27,503 nucleotides of DNA from a virus, in IMG/VR virus record IMGVR_UViG_3300037485_000774, positions 1 through 27,503 of that record. The stretch is one strand, 5' to 3'. The translations under genes were made by a program, and so were the position numbers. The notes beneath the pieces were generated by a model. That model had not been told where the DNA came from. It made no database searches and worked only from the letters and a program-made list of their open reading frames with translations. This document shows, piece after piece, positions 10,791 to 19,281 of the stretch; the first letter of the stretch is position 1; each line of letters starts with the position of its first letter.

Positions 10791-12926
10791 TTACGCCTCT
10801 AGTTGATTTAGCTTTTTAATTACTCGTTTAACGTATTCTTCAGTCTCAGTTGGGACAGAATTGTATTTCAATATGTTTTGCCAAGTTGGTTTCTGACCTT
10901 TCGATTCAACCTTTGCAACGGCTTTCGCCATATTGCCTGGTCCCCAATTGTAACTTGCGATAGCTGTTTTCATGTCAGGAAACTTCTTTCGCATTTGATT
11001 GTAGTAACGTGTCCCACCTTCAATATTTTTTACCGGGTCTAATGGGTCAACTCCTAAATCGTTTGCAGTGCCGGGCATTAATTGCATTAACCCAACTGCT
11101 CCAACCTCGCTTCTAGCGTTTGGATTCCCGCTCGATTCAGTGTCAATTATTGCTTGAATGATCGGCGGTTGCTTAGCAATCAATGCGCTAATGTTTTGCT
11201 TGGTAGCAGGCTTTGTTGACACGCTTGGCGCTGGTGCTTCTGGTTGAGTCTCAGTGCCTCTAGCTATCGCCTTCAACTCATCCACGGAATATTGGCTGTA
11301 GTCAATTTCGTTCGTAGCTGAGACAGCTGCTTCTGTTTGTGGAAACATTGGCATAATCTCAGGACGGTTAGCAGCTCCAGCTTGCACACCCATTCGACTC
11401 AATGCCGTGGCTAAATCTTGTGGACGAGAAAGACCTTGGCCAATTATATCTTGAACCGGCTTGCTTCCTAAAGCAGCTCCTAAAATGCCAAGACCCGCTG
11501 CTGGGCCAGCTCCAAGCAATCCAGCTGCTCCTGTGCCAAATACGCCACCAGTTGTAAATCCTGCTTTGCCTATACGTGAAGCAAGACGTGCAAAAATGTT
11601 CGATTCCTCTGCGACCCTCCCAGCAATAATTGGCCGAGTTAAAAGCAAACTTTGAACTTCTTGATTAATTTGTTTAGCTTGTGGAACGTATTTCTCAATT
11701 TCAGCTTGCAAAGCATGATAAATATCACGATTGAACATTGCCTCTGACGAGTTGCTCTTCGGATCGTAGGTAGCACCAAATGCTTTTTTTTGCTCTTGCA
11801 GATAGCTTAATTTGCCTTCGCCACGTTGATTTAACTTACCTTCAATATCGGCAATCTCTGTAAGATACTTATCTTGTTCTCTAACAGTATAGCCTTTACC
11901 GCGCTTGATTTTATCTTTTATGTTTTGAAACGAAGGTGCTTTGACTTGGATACCTTGCGTTTCAATATCTGAGATTGCTGCGTCTAGTCGATTCTCTAAC
12001 TGTTGTACGTTTGTCTCTAAAAGAGCTTGTTGCTTCCGTGGATTTAAACTTTCACCGAGATAACCTCTTTCGATGACATTATCTAATCCTTTCTCTGTCA
12101 AGGAACGAGCGCCTGTATCTGGATCAATATCAATTTGACGTTTGCCAATGCCTTTTTTGTAATTGCCAAGTTTAGCGCCAATGGCACTTCTACGTGCTGA
12201 TTTACCAAGGTCTATTAATTTTGGTCCAGCAGCACTTATTGCTTCTCCTACTCCTCCTGCGCCACCAGCTATCAATGCCGCTGGTCCTGCAATGTCCTGA
12301 GCAGCACTGAGCCGCTCTTCAACAGTACCAGGTGTAGAAAGAAACGTTTGTAGTCCAGCAGCACCAGCGCCAGTTCCAGCAGCCTTAGCAACGTTTGCTC
12401 CACGGGTAGCTAAAGCAGACGCAAGTGGAGCGCCACGCGCTACAACGCCAGGCGTATAAAGACGACCGATTGGAGATAACAAGCTGCCACCAATCTCTGG
12501 TCCAGTCATGCCAAGAATAAGTTGGTTCTGTTCTAAGTCTTTTTGTCTAACAAGCTCTTTGAGAATGTCTTGCCGTTCTGTCTCTTGCGCAAATTGTTGC
12601 AACGGATTACGACCGAACAACAAAGCCTTTGCAGCTTCCGCACCGGCTTCTACCTTTGGCAAAATACCTACGCTATACGCCTCTTGCGCGAGTAGTCTAC
12701 GACCTTGGATATCAGCCAATGCTTGCTCTAATGGCGATCTAGTTCGCATCTGAGCTACACCAAGCTCAATAGGCGACGGTGCAGAAGTGGCACCCGTAAC
12801 AGGTGTCATAAGTTGATCTACGGCTGGCGCTGATGGCGCAGGTGTCATTACCGGGCCAGTTGGGATACCTGCAATAGCTTTTAGCTCATCAACGCTATAC
12901 TGTGAAAAATCAACTTCATCAGCCAT
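10791..12926 (-). CDS. Internal virion protein with C-terminal lytic transglycosylase domain
   Basis: A 711-residue protein. Residues 579-711 form a goose-lysozyme/SLT transglycosylase domain: IIDTESSGNPNARSEVGAVG with catalytic Glu597, then GLMQLMPGTANDLGV, then AIASYNWGPGN. It would cleave peptidoglycan locally during genome entry, as T7 gp16 does. The N-terminal two thirds have Ala/Gly-rich hydrophobic stretches (about residues 200-240 and 455-495) and long helices, as in ejected virion proteins that cross membranes. A YSQYSVDELKAIA-type motif occurs twice: near the N-terminus (FSQYSVDELKAIA) and about residue 543, before the transglycosylase domain. It shares a packed operon with the other structural genes. 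Confidence 0.9.
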   Translation of the reverse strand: MADEVDFSQYSVDELKAIAGIPTGPVMTPAPSAPAVDQLMTPVTGATSAPSPIELGVAQMRTRSPLEQALADIQGRRLLAQEAYSVGILPKVEAGAEAAKALLFGRNPLQQFAQETERQDILKELVRQKDLEQNQLILGMTGPEIGGSLLSPIGRLYTPGVVARGAPLASALATRGANVAKAAGTGAGAAGLQTFLSTPGTVEERLSAAQDIAGPAALIAGGAGGVGEAISAAGPKLIDLGKSARRSAIGAKLGNYKKGIGKRQIDIDPDTGARSLTEKGLDNVIERGYLGESLNPRKQQALLETNVQQLENRLDAAISDIETQGIQVKAPSFQNIKDKIKRGKGYTVREQDKYLTEIADIEGKLNQRGEGKLSYLQEQKKAFGATYDPKSNSSEAMFNRDIYHALQAEIEKYVPQAKQINQEVQSLLLTRPIIAGRVAEESNIFARLASRIGKAGFTTGGVFGTGAAGLLGAGPAAGLGILGAALGSKPVQDIIGQGLSRPQDLATALSRMGVQAGAANRPEIMPMFPQTEAAVSATNEIDYSQYSVDELKAIARGTETQPEAPAPSVSTKPATKQNISALIAKQPPIIQAIIDTESSGNPNARSEVGAVGLMQLMPGTANDLGVDPLDPVKNIEGGTRYYNQMRKKFPDMKTAIASYNWGPGNMAKAVAKVESKGQKPTWQNILKYNSVPTETEEYVKRVIKKLNQLEA

Positions 12927-12928
12927 GA

Positions 12929-14170
12929 TTATGGAGCCTCGCCGATAGACTTTAAGTAAGCCGCTGCTTCTGCTGGTGTAGGCGCACGTCCCTTTTTATA
13001 TTTTGGCAATCGCATGATTGAATCAACTTGAGGCACTTCGTAACTTTGAGCAATCTTGCCAGCCTGTCTATTATAATTTTCACCCAATATTCCGTGGATG
13101 TTTCGTATAAAATCAATCGTGTCGTTAATAGCTTTTTTGCTTATTTGTGGATCGCCTTTTAGGTTAGATTTAATTTGTGTTTCCCATCGAGTCACTAATG
13201 GATCAACACGTGTGTAAAGGTCTTGTTCACCCATTGTAACTTGGCTCTTATCAACAGTCTTTGCAGCCATCGCAATAAGTTTTTGAATGTCGCCAATAGA
13301 AGGGCTTTCTTTTTTTGCTATGTTTTCAGCAGTTCCTAATAAAATGCCGACACGTTCATATTCCTTTGCGCCATCGGTATCTGCTAATTCTTTGCCAGCC
13401 TCTCTAAAAATTCTCTTTTGGTCTTTTATTGTTTCTTGTTCAAGACGTTTTTGCTGACCATATAATTCTAAATCTCTCTGCTGTCGAACAATGCGAGCTT
13501 GTTTTTGCTCATACTCTTTTGGCGACAAAAGTTGTGCATCAGCTTCGGTAAGTTGCTCAACTGTCGGAGGTGTTGGTGATTTTAAGGTTTCAGTTGCAAC
13601 CTCTGGCAGTTTTGCTGCTGGTTGCGCAACTGTTTCAGCTAACGTCTGTTCTGCTGTCTTGGCAGTTGAGATGCCTGGCACTTTTTGAGCAGCTAACAAC
13701 TGCTCTACTTTTGCAGGACTAACCAGACCGCCTTGAAGGGCAGCTAACAACATCTTGCTAGGTGCTTCAGCTTCTGCCTCCGCTTGCTTCTGTTGTCGCA
13801 ATGCTTGCACTAAACGCTCTTGTCCGAGCAACTGAGTATTTAAGCCAAGCAACTTACTTTGCATTGTAGCATCAGGTGTACTTTCAATAATGCTCAGTCG
13901 CTCTTGAGGTGTTGCAGCACCAAGTAGAGAAGTGCCTAATCGAGCAGCTTGCAATGACTGATCTGCGGCTTGTTGACGTGCCTGATATCCAAGCAAAGAG
14001 GATAGCAAAGTGCCACCTAAAGCAATGCCGATAGCCTGACCAGTGCTACCGTATGGGTTAATCAGACCAGGTGTTGCACTTGCTATAGTACCAGCTGCGG
14101 TGCCGAATGGAGTCTCGTATGGGCTATATTGTAACCCGCCAAGTGCGCTGTATAAATCTTCTCCAGCCAT
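12929..14170 (-). CDS. Putative internal virion/ejection protein
   Basis: A 413-residue protein, Ala, Gln and Glu-rich and mostly helical. The N-terminus is Gly-rich (LYSALGGLQYSPYETPFGTA), with one Gly/Ala/Leu hydrophobic stretch (QAIGIALGGTLLSSLLGYQA) near residues 45-65. Long polar coiled-coil-like regions follow (RLVQALRQQKQAEAEAEAPS; RIVRQQRDLELYGQQKRLEQ). The C-terminal part has QVTMGEQDLYTRVDPLVTRW. Position between nozzle-side genes and the transglycosylase gene, plus composition, fits a podovirus ejection protein (T7 gp14/gp15 place). Sequence homology is not recognised directly. GGAAG precedes the ATG. Confidence 0.65.
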   Translation of the reverse strand: MAGEDLYSALGGLQYSPYETPFGTAAGTIASATPGLINPYGSTGQAIGIALGGTLLSSLLGYQARQQAADQSLQAARLGTSLLGAATPQERLSIIESTPDATMQSKLLGLNTQLLGQERLVQALRQQKQAEAEAEAPSKMLLAALQGGLVSPAKVEQLLAAQKVPGISTAKTAEQTLAETVAQPAAKLPEVATETLKSPTPPTVEQLTEADAQLLSPKEYEQKQARIVRQQRDLELYGQQKRLEQETIKDQKRIFREAGKELADTDGAKEYERVGILLGTAENIAKKESPSIGDIQKLIAMAAKTVDKSQVTMGEQDLYTRVDPLVTRWETQIKSNLKGDPQISKKAINDTIDFIRNIHGILGENYNRQAGKIAQSYEVPQVDSIMRLPKYKKGRAPTPAEAAAYLKSIGEAP

Positions 14171-14171
14171 A

Positions 14172-15089
14172 TTAGCTTCCTACTTTTCTGCCTAAATTCT
14201 GACCAAATCCCTGCCCAAATCCCGCAGCTAGACCTTGAGCGCCAGCGGCCCAAGGATTGACCTGCGGTGTTTGGTTATAGCCATTCTGTAATGTTCCGAG
14301 CAGATATTGACCCATATAATCAGGAGGAGGTGCACCACCACCGCCACCACGTGGGGTCTTAGCAATTTGCTGAAGAGCATATTTTTGTTGTTGTGCAGCA
14401 AGTGCTTTTTGTTGCTCAAATTGAGTCTGTTGTTGTTGTCCAGCAAAACTTTGCTGTTGTTGCAACATGTATGGGTCCATGAATCCAGCAGCAATTTGTT
14501 GAGGCAACAAAGCAGTACCAGTTGCTTGTCCATACATCTGCTGCTGTACGCCTTGTGCGGCGCTCTCAGCGGCACTCAGAGCCTCTTGCCGAGCTAGGTC
14601 TTGTCTCTCGGTCACTTGTTTTCTCAAAGCCCTGGCAGCCTCGCCAGCCGGGTCTAGGCCACGCTCTGCAATCGACCGCTCAAGCTCCTGAGTCTGTCTA
14701 CCAAACTCTTCTACGTTGCGACGCTCAAACTGACCAAGTACGTTCTGTCTCGCTCGTTCCATCTCCTGCGAGTACACCGGCTCGTATTGAGACTGGAAAG
14801 TACGCGGATCAAACTGTTTGGCATAACCAGACATTTGCTCAAATACATCACCGCCAGCTTGTACTATCCGGTCCTCTTGCGACGGTTGAGTGGGAGGTGC
14901 TTCAACGCTTTTAGCTACATAGCCTGACTTTTTTACACTACCCTGAAGTTTACGGATCTCTGGGTCGTTTGGTCGGACTCGCTTCAAATATTCAATTCGC
15001 TTGGTAGCACGGGCAGCATCAAACGGCACCGCGTCTTTTTTACTTGGCTCTTTTCCTAATGCACCTTTGGTCGATTTCTTTTGTGCCAT
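14172..15089 (-). CDS. Putative internal virion protein, Gln-rich
   Basis: A 305-residue protein with a lysine-rich N-terminus (AQKKSTKGALGKEPSKKDAV), a long helical section (SQEMERARQNVLGQFERRNV, ELERSIAERGLDPAGEAARA), a Gln-rich segment about residues 205-245 (runs of QQQQ) and a Gly/Pro-rich stretch (GGGGGAPPPDYMG). The C-terminus is Gly-rich (AGFGQGFGQNLGRKVGS). No hydrophobic membrane span is evident. Such helical, Gln-rich proteins between nozzle and transglycosylase genes in podoviruses are usually virion-internal proteins. The function is inferred from context. Confidence 0.6.
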   Translation of the reverse strand: MAQKKSTKGALGKEPSKKDAVPFDAARATKRIEYLKRVRPNDPEIRKLQGSVKKSGYVAKSVEAPPTQPSQEDRIVQAGGDVFEQMSGYAKQFDPRTFQSQYEPVYSQEMERARQNVLGQFERRNVEEFGRQTQELERSIAERGLDPAGEAARALRKQVTERQDLARQEALSAAESAAQGVQQQMYGQATGTALLPQQIAAGFMDPYMLQQQQSFAGQQQQTQFEQQKALAAQQQKYALQQIAKTPRGGGGGAPPPDYMGQYLLGTLQNGYNQTPQVNPWAAGAQGLAAGFGQGFGQNLGRKVGS

Positions 15090-15091
15090 AA

Positions 15092-16648
15092 CTATACCTG
15101 CCCACCCATATCGAATCGTATTTCAAAGCCCAATATTTGCAAAGTCGAGTTTTTAATAGAGCCACCAAAGCGCACCGCCGCACAATGTCCCTGGCCCTTT
15201 GCAGCGAACCTATCAAACACGTACTCAACATCCGCAGACCAAGGACTACCCCATGGGGTGTAAGTAGGTGTGCCACCAGTGCTACCCCACGGCGTAAACG
15301 ACCCGCTAGGAGTAACGACACTGGTAATAGTTTGTGCTCGCTTAAAATCAGTATCCAATCCAAGTGATAGCGTAATGCCTCGCTTGGTTCTCATTAAAGG
15401 ACGAATATCCCTAAACGCTTTGTAATTGCCTCGCGAATTGTAGAAGCTAAATGCTGACCGTCCGGCAAAAGAAATGCTTTGACTAGTCGTAGTTGTAATA
15501 GCATCTGCCTGGCCTGTCTCACCTTTCCAGACTATGCCAAGAGACGAGCAGTAAAAGGGTAGGTCTTGAAAAATACAACTAGACAATGCGTGGCTATCAT
15601 CAAATAACTGAAACAGGGTCCAGCCTTTTGTATCAATGCTGTAAACTAAAAACTTACAAGCAGTTCCAGACACCGGTACGGCAATGTAGATCCGCCTACC
15701 TTGTGGCCAAAAGAAGCCAGTCCATTCATGGTCAAACGGAGTACTTATAGCGTACTCAGTGATTAGCGGGTTAATCTTCGCACTGACAAGATTAAGCGCC
15801 GCTTCTGGATCTGATTGAATCAAACCAGATAAGGGAACTACACCTTGAGCGGTGATAACCCAGACATCACTGTTGTAACGAATAAATGCTCTAAAACCTA
15901 AAGGCTTTCCAATATAGTAGCGAGCAACAAGACCCCACGTGCTTGGGTCGCCCGCATAATTGCCGCTGTAGAAAACAACCTCACCTTCCGAGCTGCAAGC
16001 GTAGAAGTAATCCTGAGAAGCTACGTTTGTACTTTGGCTAAAACTACCAATGCCAACGAGAAAACCACCACGATTAAATACATACTGAAAATCAAATGAT
16101 GTAAGAGCGGGAGTACCGCCCGTTCCTGTGACTTGTAACCCGCCATACCACACCTTTGAACTGTTTGCCTCCACAAAGTATAGACGCTCTTTGTGTGCAG
16201 TAACGTTTATCAAGCTGGTCATTGTTGGACCAGTAAACGTAGTCGCACTTACGTTACCAGCTCCGGTATAAACTAAAGGCGTGTCAACACCATTACAAAG
16301 GTACAAATTATTGGCGTACGTTACAGATTGCCAATCTCCGCTGGTAATGGTTGCTGCGCCGGTAATATCTGTAACGGTTCCAGCAGAGTTAATTGAATAA
16401 AGTTTGTTTGACGTTCCAACAACTAGCTGGCTTGAACCAGTCGCAAGGTTTAACGTTTGTGCAAACTTTATTGCAGCCGAAGATACTGTATCAGCGAACT
16501 GAGTATAACCAAGTCTAACCGTAGGTGCACCAGCGCCAGGGAATACGTTGACCAACTCCAACGCATAAGCTGGATCCATATTGTCTATCGGACTTACTAG
16601 GTCCAACCCACCATAGGGTGGTGACATTGTGTAACCCTCAAAAGCCAT
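15092..16648 (-). CDS. Tail nozzle / stabilisation protein (beta-propeller, P22 gp10-like)
   Basis: A 518-residue protein, almost entirely beta structure. It opens with a typical PYGGLDLVSPIDNMDPAYAL motif and ELVNVFPGAGAPTVRLGYTQF, a pattern I associate with podovirus tail stabilisation/nozzle proteins (functional counterparts of P22 gp10 and T7 gp12). Repeating strand blocks such as VVGTSNKLYSIN, NNLYLCNGVDTPLVYTG, KERLYFVEANSSKVWYG, and RIYIAVPVSGTACKFLVY look like beta-propeller blades. The protein would form the distal tail tube that closes the virion until adsorption. Late residues include a TPWGS repeat (about 462-485). Confidence 0.82.
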   Translation of the reverse strand: MAFEGYTMSPPYGGLDLVSPIDNMDPAYALELVNVFPGAGAPTVRLGYTQFADTVSSAAIKFAQTLNLATGSSQLVVGTSNKLYSINSAGTVTDITGAATITSGDWQSVTYANNLYLCNGVDTPLVYTGAGNVSATTFTGPTMTSLINVTAHKERLYFVEANSSKVWYGGLQVTGTGGTPALTSFDFQYVFNRGGFLVGIGSFSQSTNVASQDYFYACSSEGEVVFYSGNYAGDPSTWGLVARYYIGKPLGFRAFIRYNSDVWVITAQGVVPLSGLIQSDPEAALNLVSAKINPLITEYAISTPFDHEWTGFFWPQGRRIYIAVPVSGTACKFLVYSIDTKGWTLFQLFDDSHALSSCIFQDLPFYCSSLGIVWKGETGQADAITTTTSQSISFAGRSAFSFYNSRGNYKAFRDIRPLMRTKRGITLSLGLDTDFKRAQTITSVVTPSGSFTPWGSTGGTPTYTPWGSPWSADVEYVFDRFAAKGQGHCAAVRFGGSIKNSTLQILGFEIRFDMGGQV

Positions 16649-16650
16649 TA

Positions 16651-17241
16651 TTATCCTTGCCGGCTTTGATACATAGACGGATTAAACTGTGGAGCTGGCT
16701 GCATTTGCTGTGCTTGTTGCGCTTGTTGCAGCTGGTTAATGTACTGCTGAATCTGCTCACCAGACATGTTTGATATCTGACTCAAATCAAGTTGCTGCTG
16801 TTGAGGCATCGATTGACTTCGATATGGCGCACCAATGTTGGTCGGACCCTGATTCATCCATGGCTTTTGCATATCCAATGATGCCGGTCCTTTTGGTGTA
16901 AAGGAACTGCCAGCACCTTGAGCTATGCCAGTCATTGCATCACGCATAGCGCTTTCAAATCCAGCTGGCACTTGTCCAACTTGATTTTGTGTCAAAGGTG
17001 GCGCCATCTGTGGTCTTGCTTGCGGCAAAGTTGCAGAAGGACGCTGTGAAGGTTGTGCCATAGGTTGCTGTAAACTACGCACAAGCTGACCCGACGGAGC
17101 ACGATAAACACCAGGGCTAACACGTGTGGCCGATGGTGGAGGTGATGTATACTTGCCAGTGCGCTCATCAAAGTTTTTAGAGCCACCAGCGTATACTCGA
17201 CCGCCAGTCTTAGGACTTTTTGTCATTGCACCTTTAGCCAT
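16651..17241 (-). CDS. Proline/glutamine-rich putative virion protein
   Basis: Encodes 196 residues from the ATG at 17241 (MAKGAMTKSPKTGG); an upstream frame extension of 27 residues is rejected because AAAGGAAAG sits just before this ATG and the start follows the previous stop by 1 nt. The protein is low in hydrophobic residues. It has a Lys/Gly-rich N-terminus, a Pro/Gln/Arg-rich middle (QPMAQPSQRPSATLPQARPQ), and a C-terminus rich in Gln (QQQQLDLSQISNMSGEQIQQ). A GVYRAPSGQLV motif resembles the GMYMNDKGRVG motif of the upstream gene. Probably virion-associated and disordered; function unknown. Confidence 0.6.
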   Translation of the reverse strand: MAKGAMTKSPKTGGRVYAGGSKNFDERTGKYTSPPPSATRVSPGVYRAPSGQLVRSLQQPMAQPSQRPSATLPQARPQMAPPLTQNQVGQVPAGFESAMRDAMTGIAQGAGSSFTPKGPASLDMQKPWMNQGPTNIGAPYRSQSMPQQQQLDLSQISNMSGEQIQQYINQLQQAQQAQQMQPAPQFNPSMYQSRQG

Positions 17242-17242
17242 A

Positions 17243-18418
17243 TTACTTTCCTTTTCCTGCATTGTAATTTGCACGTAGTGATTCTCGAACACTCTTAGCT
17301 GGCCCCACACGGCCTTTGTCATTCATGTACATGCCTGGGGATACTCGCACAACTTCACCTTTTGCCGGTCGCTGTACTGGCGCTATTGGCCCCTGTACGC
17401 CAACGCCAGCCTTTTGAGCAAACGTAGACTTCCCAAGCATAGCCTGAATGTTGTTTTGTACATCCTGCTCTGACTTAGCATTCGATGTAACCGCGTTGAC
17501 CAGCATACCGGTATACTGCTCAGGCTTTACTCCTTTTGGTGCTTCTGCATAAATGCTACGAATCATCGGGTCGATTTGATCGGTAGCAAACTTGGCTAAT
17601 GGGTTGCTGAAATCAACATCCCACGCTTGTCGTGTAGTCTTTCCATCAATGTTCTCGCCGACGTTTGTATAGCGAGTTTTGCCATCAAGCCCGATATTAA
17701 ACTTTGAACCATCGGCTAGACTAACTTCATAGTTCTTATTGGCAACGCCTGTTTCTTTGAGAAGACCACGGAAGTCATCACGTTGTAATTGAGCGTCTGA
17801 CTTGCCAGTGGTCATCATTTTGCCAATGGAACGCTTGCCCATAAGACGCAAGCCAAGATTCGGTAACCCGCCTAGGCCGCCTGTTCCAACAGCAAGACCA
17901 GTATTTATATAATCTTCTCTCGTGCCTCTTCCACGTAAAATATCTTTCATGCCGCCTTCCCATAGTTGGTTTAGGCCAATGGCTCCAGCAGCGGCTATTC
18001 CTGCGATTGGCGCCGCACCGAGCGCGGCGGGTCCACCAGTAGTAGTAGCGCTAAGTAAAGTCGGTGTTGCTACAGTTCCAGCACCAGTTGCACCAGCTGC
18101 ACTAGCGCCAGTAGTAGCTGCTACAGTCGGAGCTACAGCGCCCGTTCCACTACCAAGCAGTTGGCCCGTCAAATAACCTGCACCTACTGTACCAGCTAAT
18201 GCTCCACCAGTTTGCGCAAGACCAGCCGTCTGAGCTTGAGAAGCCCTATCCTTTGCCTGCTCCTCTGGAGTCTTTGGCATACCAAACCGCTGTGTCACCA
18301 TTTGATACACCTGTTGTGGTGGCAGCCCTTGTGTGCGTAGGTATGCAATGTACGCATTAGGGTCTTTATAGGTCAGCTCTGGATCACCTTGAAATGTTGT
18401 TGGTCCTGCAATAGCCAT
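17243..18418 (-). CDS. Putative ejection/internal virion protein with Gly/Ala-rich hydrophobic region
   Basis: Encodes 391 residues from ATG 18418, which overlaps the preceding stop as TAATG; a GTG at 18427 is the alternative. The N-terminus (FQGDPELTYKDPNAYIAYLR, VYQMVTQRFGMPKTPEEQA) resembles phage proteins found after the tail adaptor gene. Residues about 70-150 are Gly/Ala/Thr-rich and hydrophobic, with several potential membrane-inserting segments (GGALAGTVGAGYLTGQLLG; AAPIAGIAAAGAIGLNQLW). The C-terminal half is polar. A pore-forming or internal ejection role is suggested by composition and location, but no homology is certain. Confidence 0.6.
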   Translation of the reverse strand: MAIAGPTTFQGDPELTYKDPNAYIAYLRTQGLPPQQVYQMVTQRFGMPKTPEEQAKDRASQAQTAGLAQTGGALAGTVGAGYLTGQLLGSGTGAVAPTVAATTGASAAGATGAGTVATPTLLSATTTGGPAALGAAPIAGIAAAGAIGLNQLWEGGMKDILRGRGTREDYINTGLAVGTGGLGGLPNLGLRLMGKRSIGKMMTTGKSDAQLQRDDFRGLLKETGVANKNYEVSLADGSKFNIGLDGKTRYTNVGENIDGKTTRQAWDVDFSNPLAKFATDQIDPMIRSIYAEAPKGVKPEQYTGMLVNAVTSNAKSEQDVQNNIQAMLGKSTFAQKAGVGVQGPIAPVQRPAKGEVVRVSPGMYMNDKGRVGPAKSVRESLRANYNAGKGK

Positions 18419-19281
18419 TATATCCACGTTCCAAATACAGCGGTTCCACTTCTAGCGAACAGTTCAGCACGAGTATGGCCACCAGCATATATGATCTTGC
18501 CAGGGTTATCTCGGCTGTACTCTTCATGTAATTGTGTTGGAAATTTTTGTTGAATGGTAGTTAGTCCATGTATCTCAGCGAAGCGTTCCAAGACGCCTTG
18601 CTCAACTAACTTTTCATTAAAAATGCTTACATCCGTATCGGCAAGGAATGTGCTGTAAGCGCCATTGTAATAATCCCAAGTCACACCGCCATCAGACACG
18701 GATCCAGTTGTATGTGTAGGTGGTGTTGCTCCGGTGGTGCCACCGGCTGTAGTGGAGTAGTAATTGCCGTTGTAGAAACAGTACGAGTTAGCTGTAAAAA
18801 CTGTAGCTGTAGCCCAAGTTTTTGGCTTAACGCTTCTATCAGCAATATACTCAAATACAATAATGTTACCATTGTTATTAGCTCCAGGAGTCGGACTAAT
18901 AAGTAACTCAGTATTTGATATGCCACGGATTTGCATACGCTGGTAGATCGTGGTGTTGAGTCCGAATCCTCTGATCTCCCCATACTCTTGCTCGCTCATT
19001 GGTCCGAGGATTCTAAAACGTGTTGAGCTGTTCCAGAACGTTTCGTACTGATACCAGGAAAAAGCGGAGGGCAACGCATAGTTCGCTTGCCCTCCGACCA
19101 AAGTAATACTTCCAGACGCATAACATTTAGGCCAAGGATAAGCCTCGAAAATGTCTCTGTTGATACGCTGTGTAATAGCTAACAACTGTTTAGTTGTAGT
19201 CTCTGTGGATGTGACTACATTTGACTCAACGGTATAGCCACACTCATTTGCTACATTCTGAACAATCGTCGCTAAACTCAT
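18418..19281 (-). CDS. Tail adaptor (tail tubular protein A / gp11-like) with inserted beta module
   Basis: A 287-residue protein. Residues 1-150 and 208-287 look like the podovirus head-tail adaptor family (T7 gp11, P22 gp4 class): a helical start (SLATIVQNVANECGY, LAITQRINRDIFEAYPWPKC), strands (SGSITLVGGQANYALPSAF), GPMSEQEYGEI and a C-terminal FNEKLVEQGVLERFAEIHGL helix. Between them, residues 153-207 form an extra module (TWATATVFTANSYCFYNGNY; AGGTTGATPPTHTTGSVSDG; VTWDYYNG) of a type seen in phage fibre and decoration domains. The 4-nt ATGA overlap with the upstream gene suggests coupling. The adaptor connects the portal to the tail. Confidence 0.82.
   Translation of the reverse strand: MSLATIVQNVANECGYTVESNVVTSTETTTKQLLAITQRINRDIFEAYPWPKCYASGSITLVGGQANYALPSAFSWYQYETFWNSSTRFRILGPMSEQEYGEIRGFGLNTTIYQRMQIRGISNTELLISPTPGANNNGNIIVFEYIADRSVKPKTWATATVFTANSYCFYNGNYYSTTAGGTTGATPPTHTTGSVSDGGVTWDYYNGAYSTFLADTDVSIFNEKLVEQGVLERFAEIHGLTTIQQKFPTQLHEEYSRDNPGKIIYAGGHTRAELFARSGTAVFGTWI

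Noticed and set aside
14307-14597. Open frames on both strands through the Gln-rich region
   Set aside because: These are shadows of the CAA/CAG-rich coding sequence of the gene at 14172-15089, with low-complexity Leu/Ser or His/Asn translation.
16651-17322. Longer start for the proline-rich protein gene
   Set aside because: The extra 27 residues lie inside the upstream gene and lack a ribosome-binding site, whereas ATG 17241 has AAAGGAAAG.
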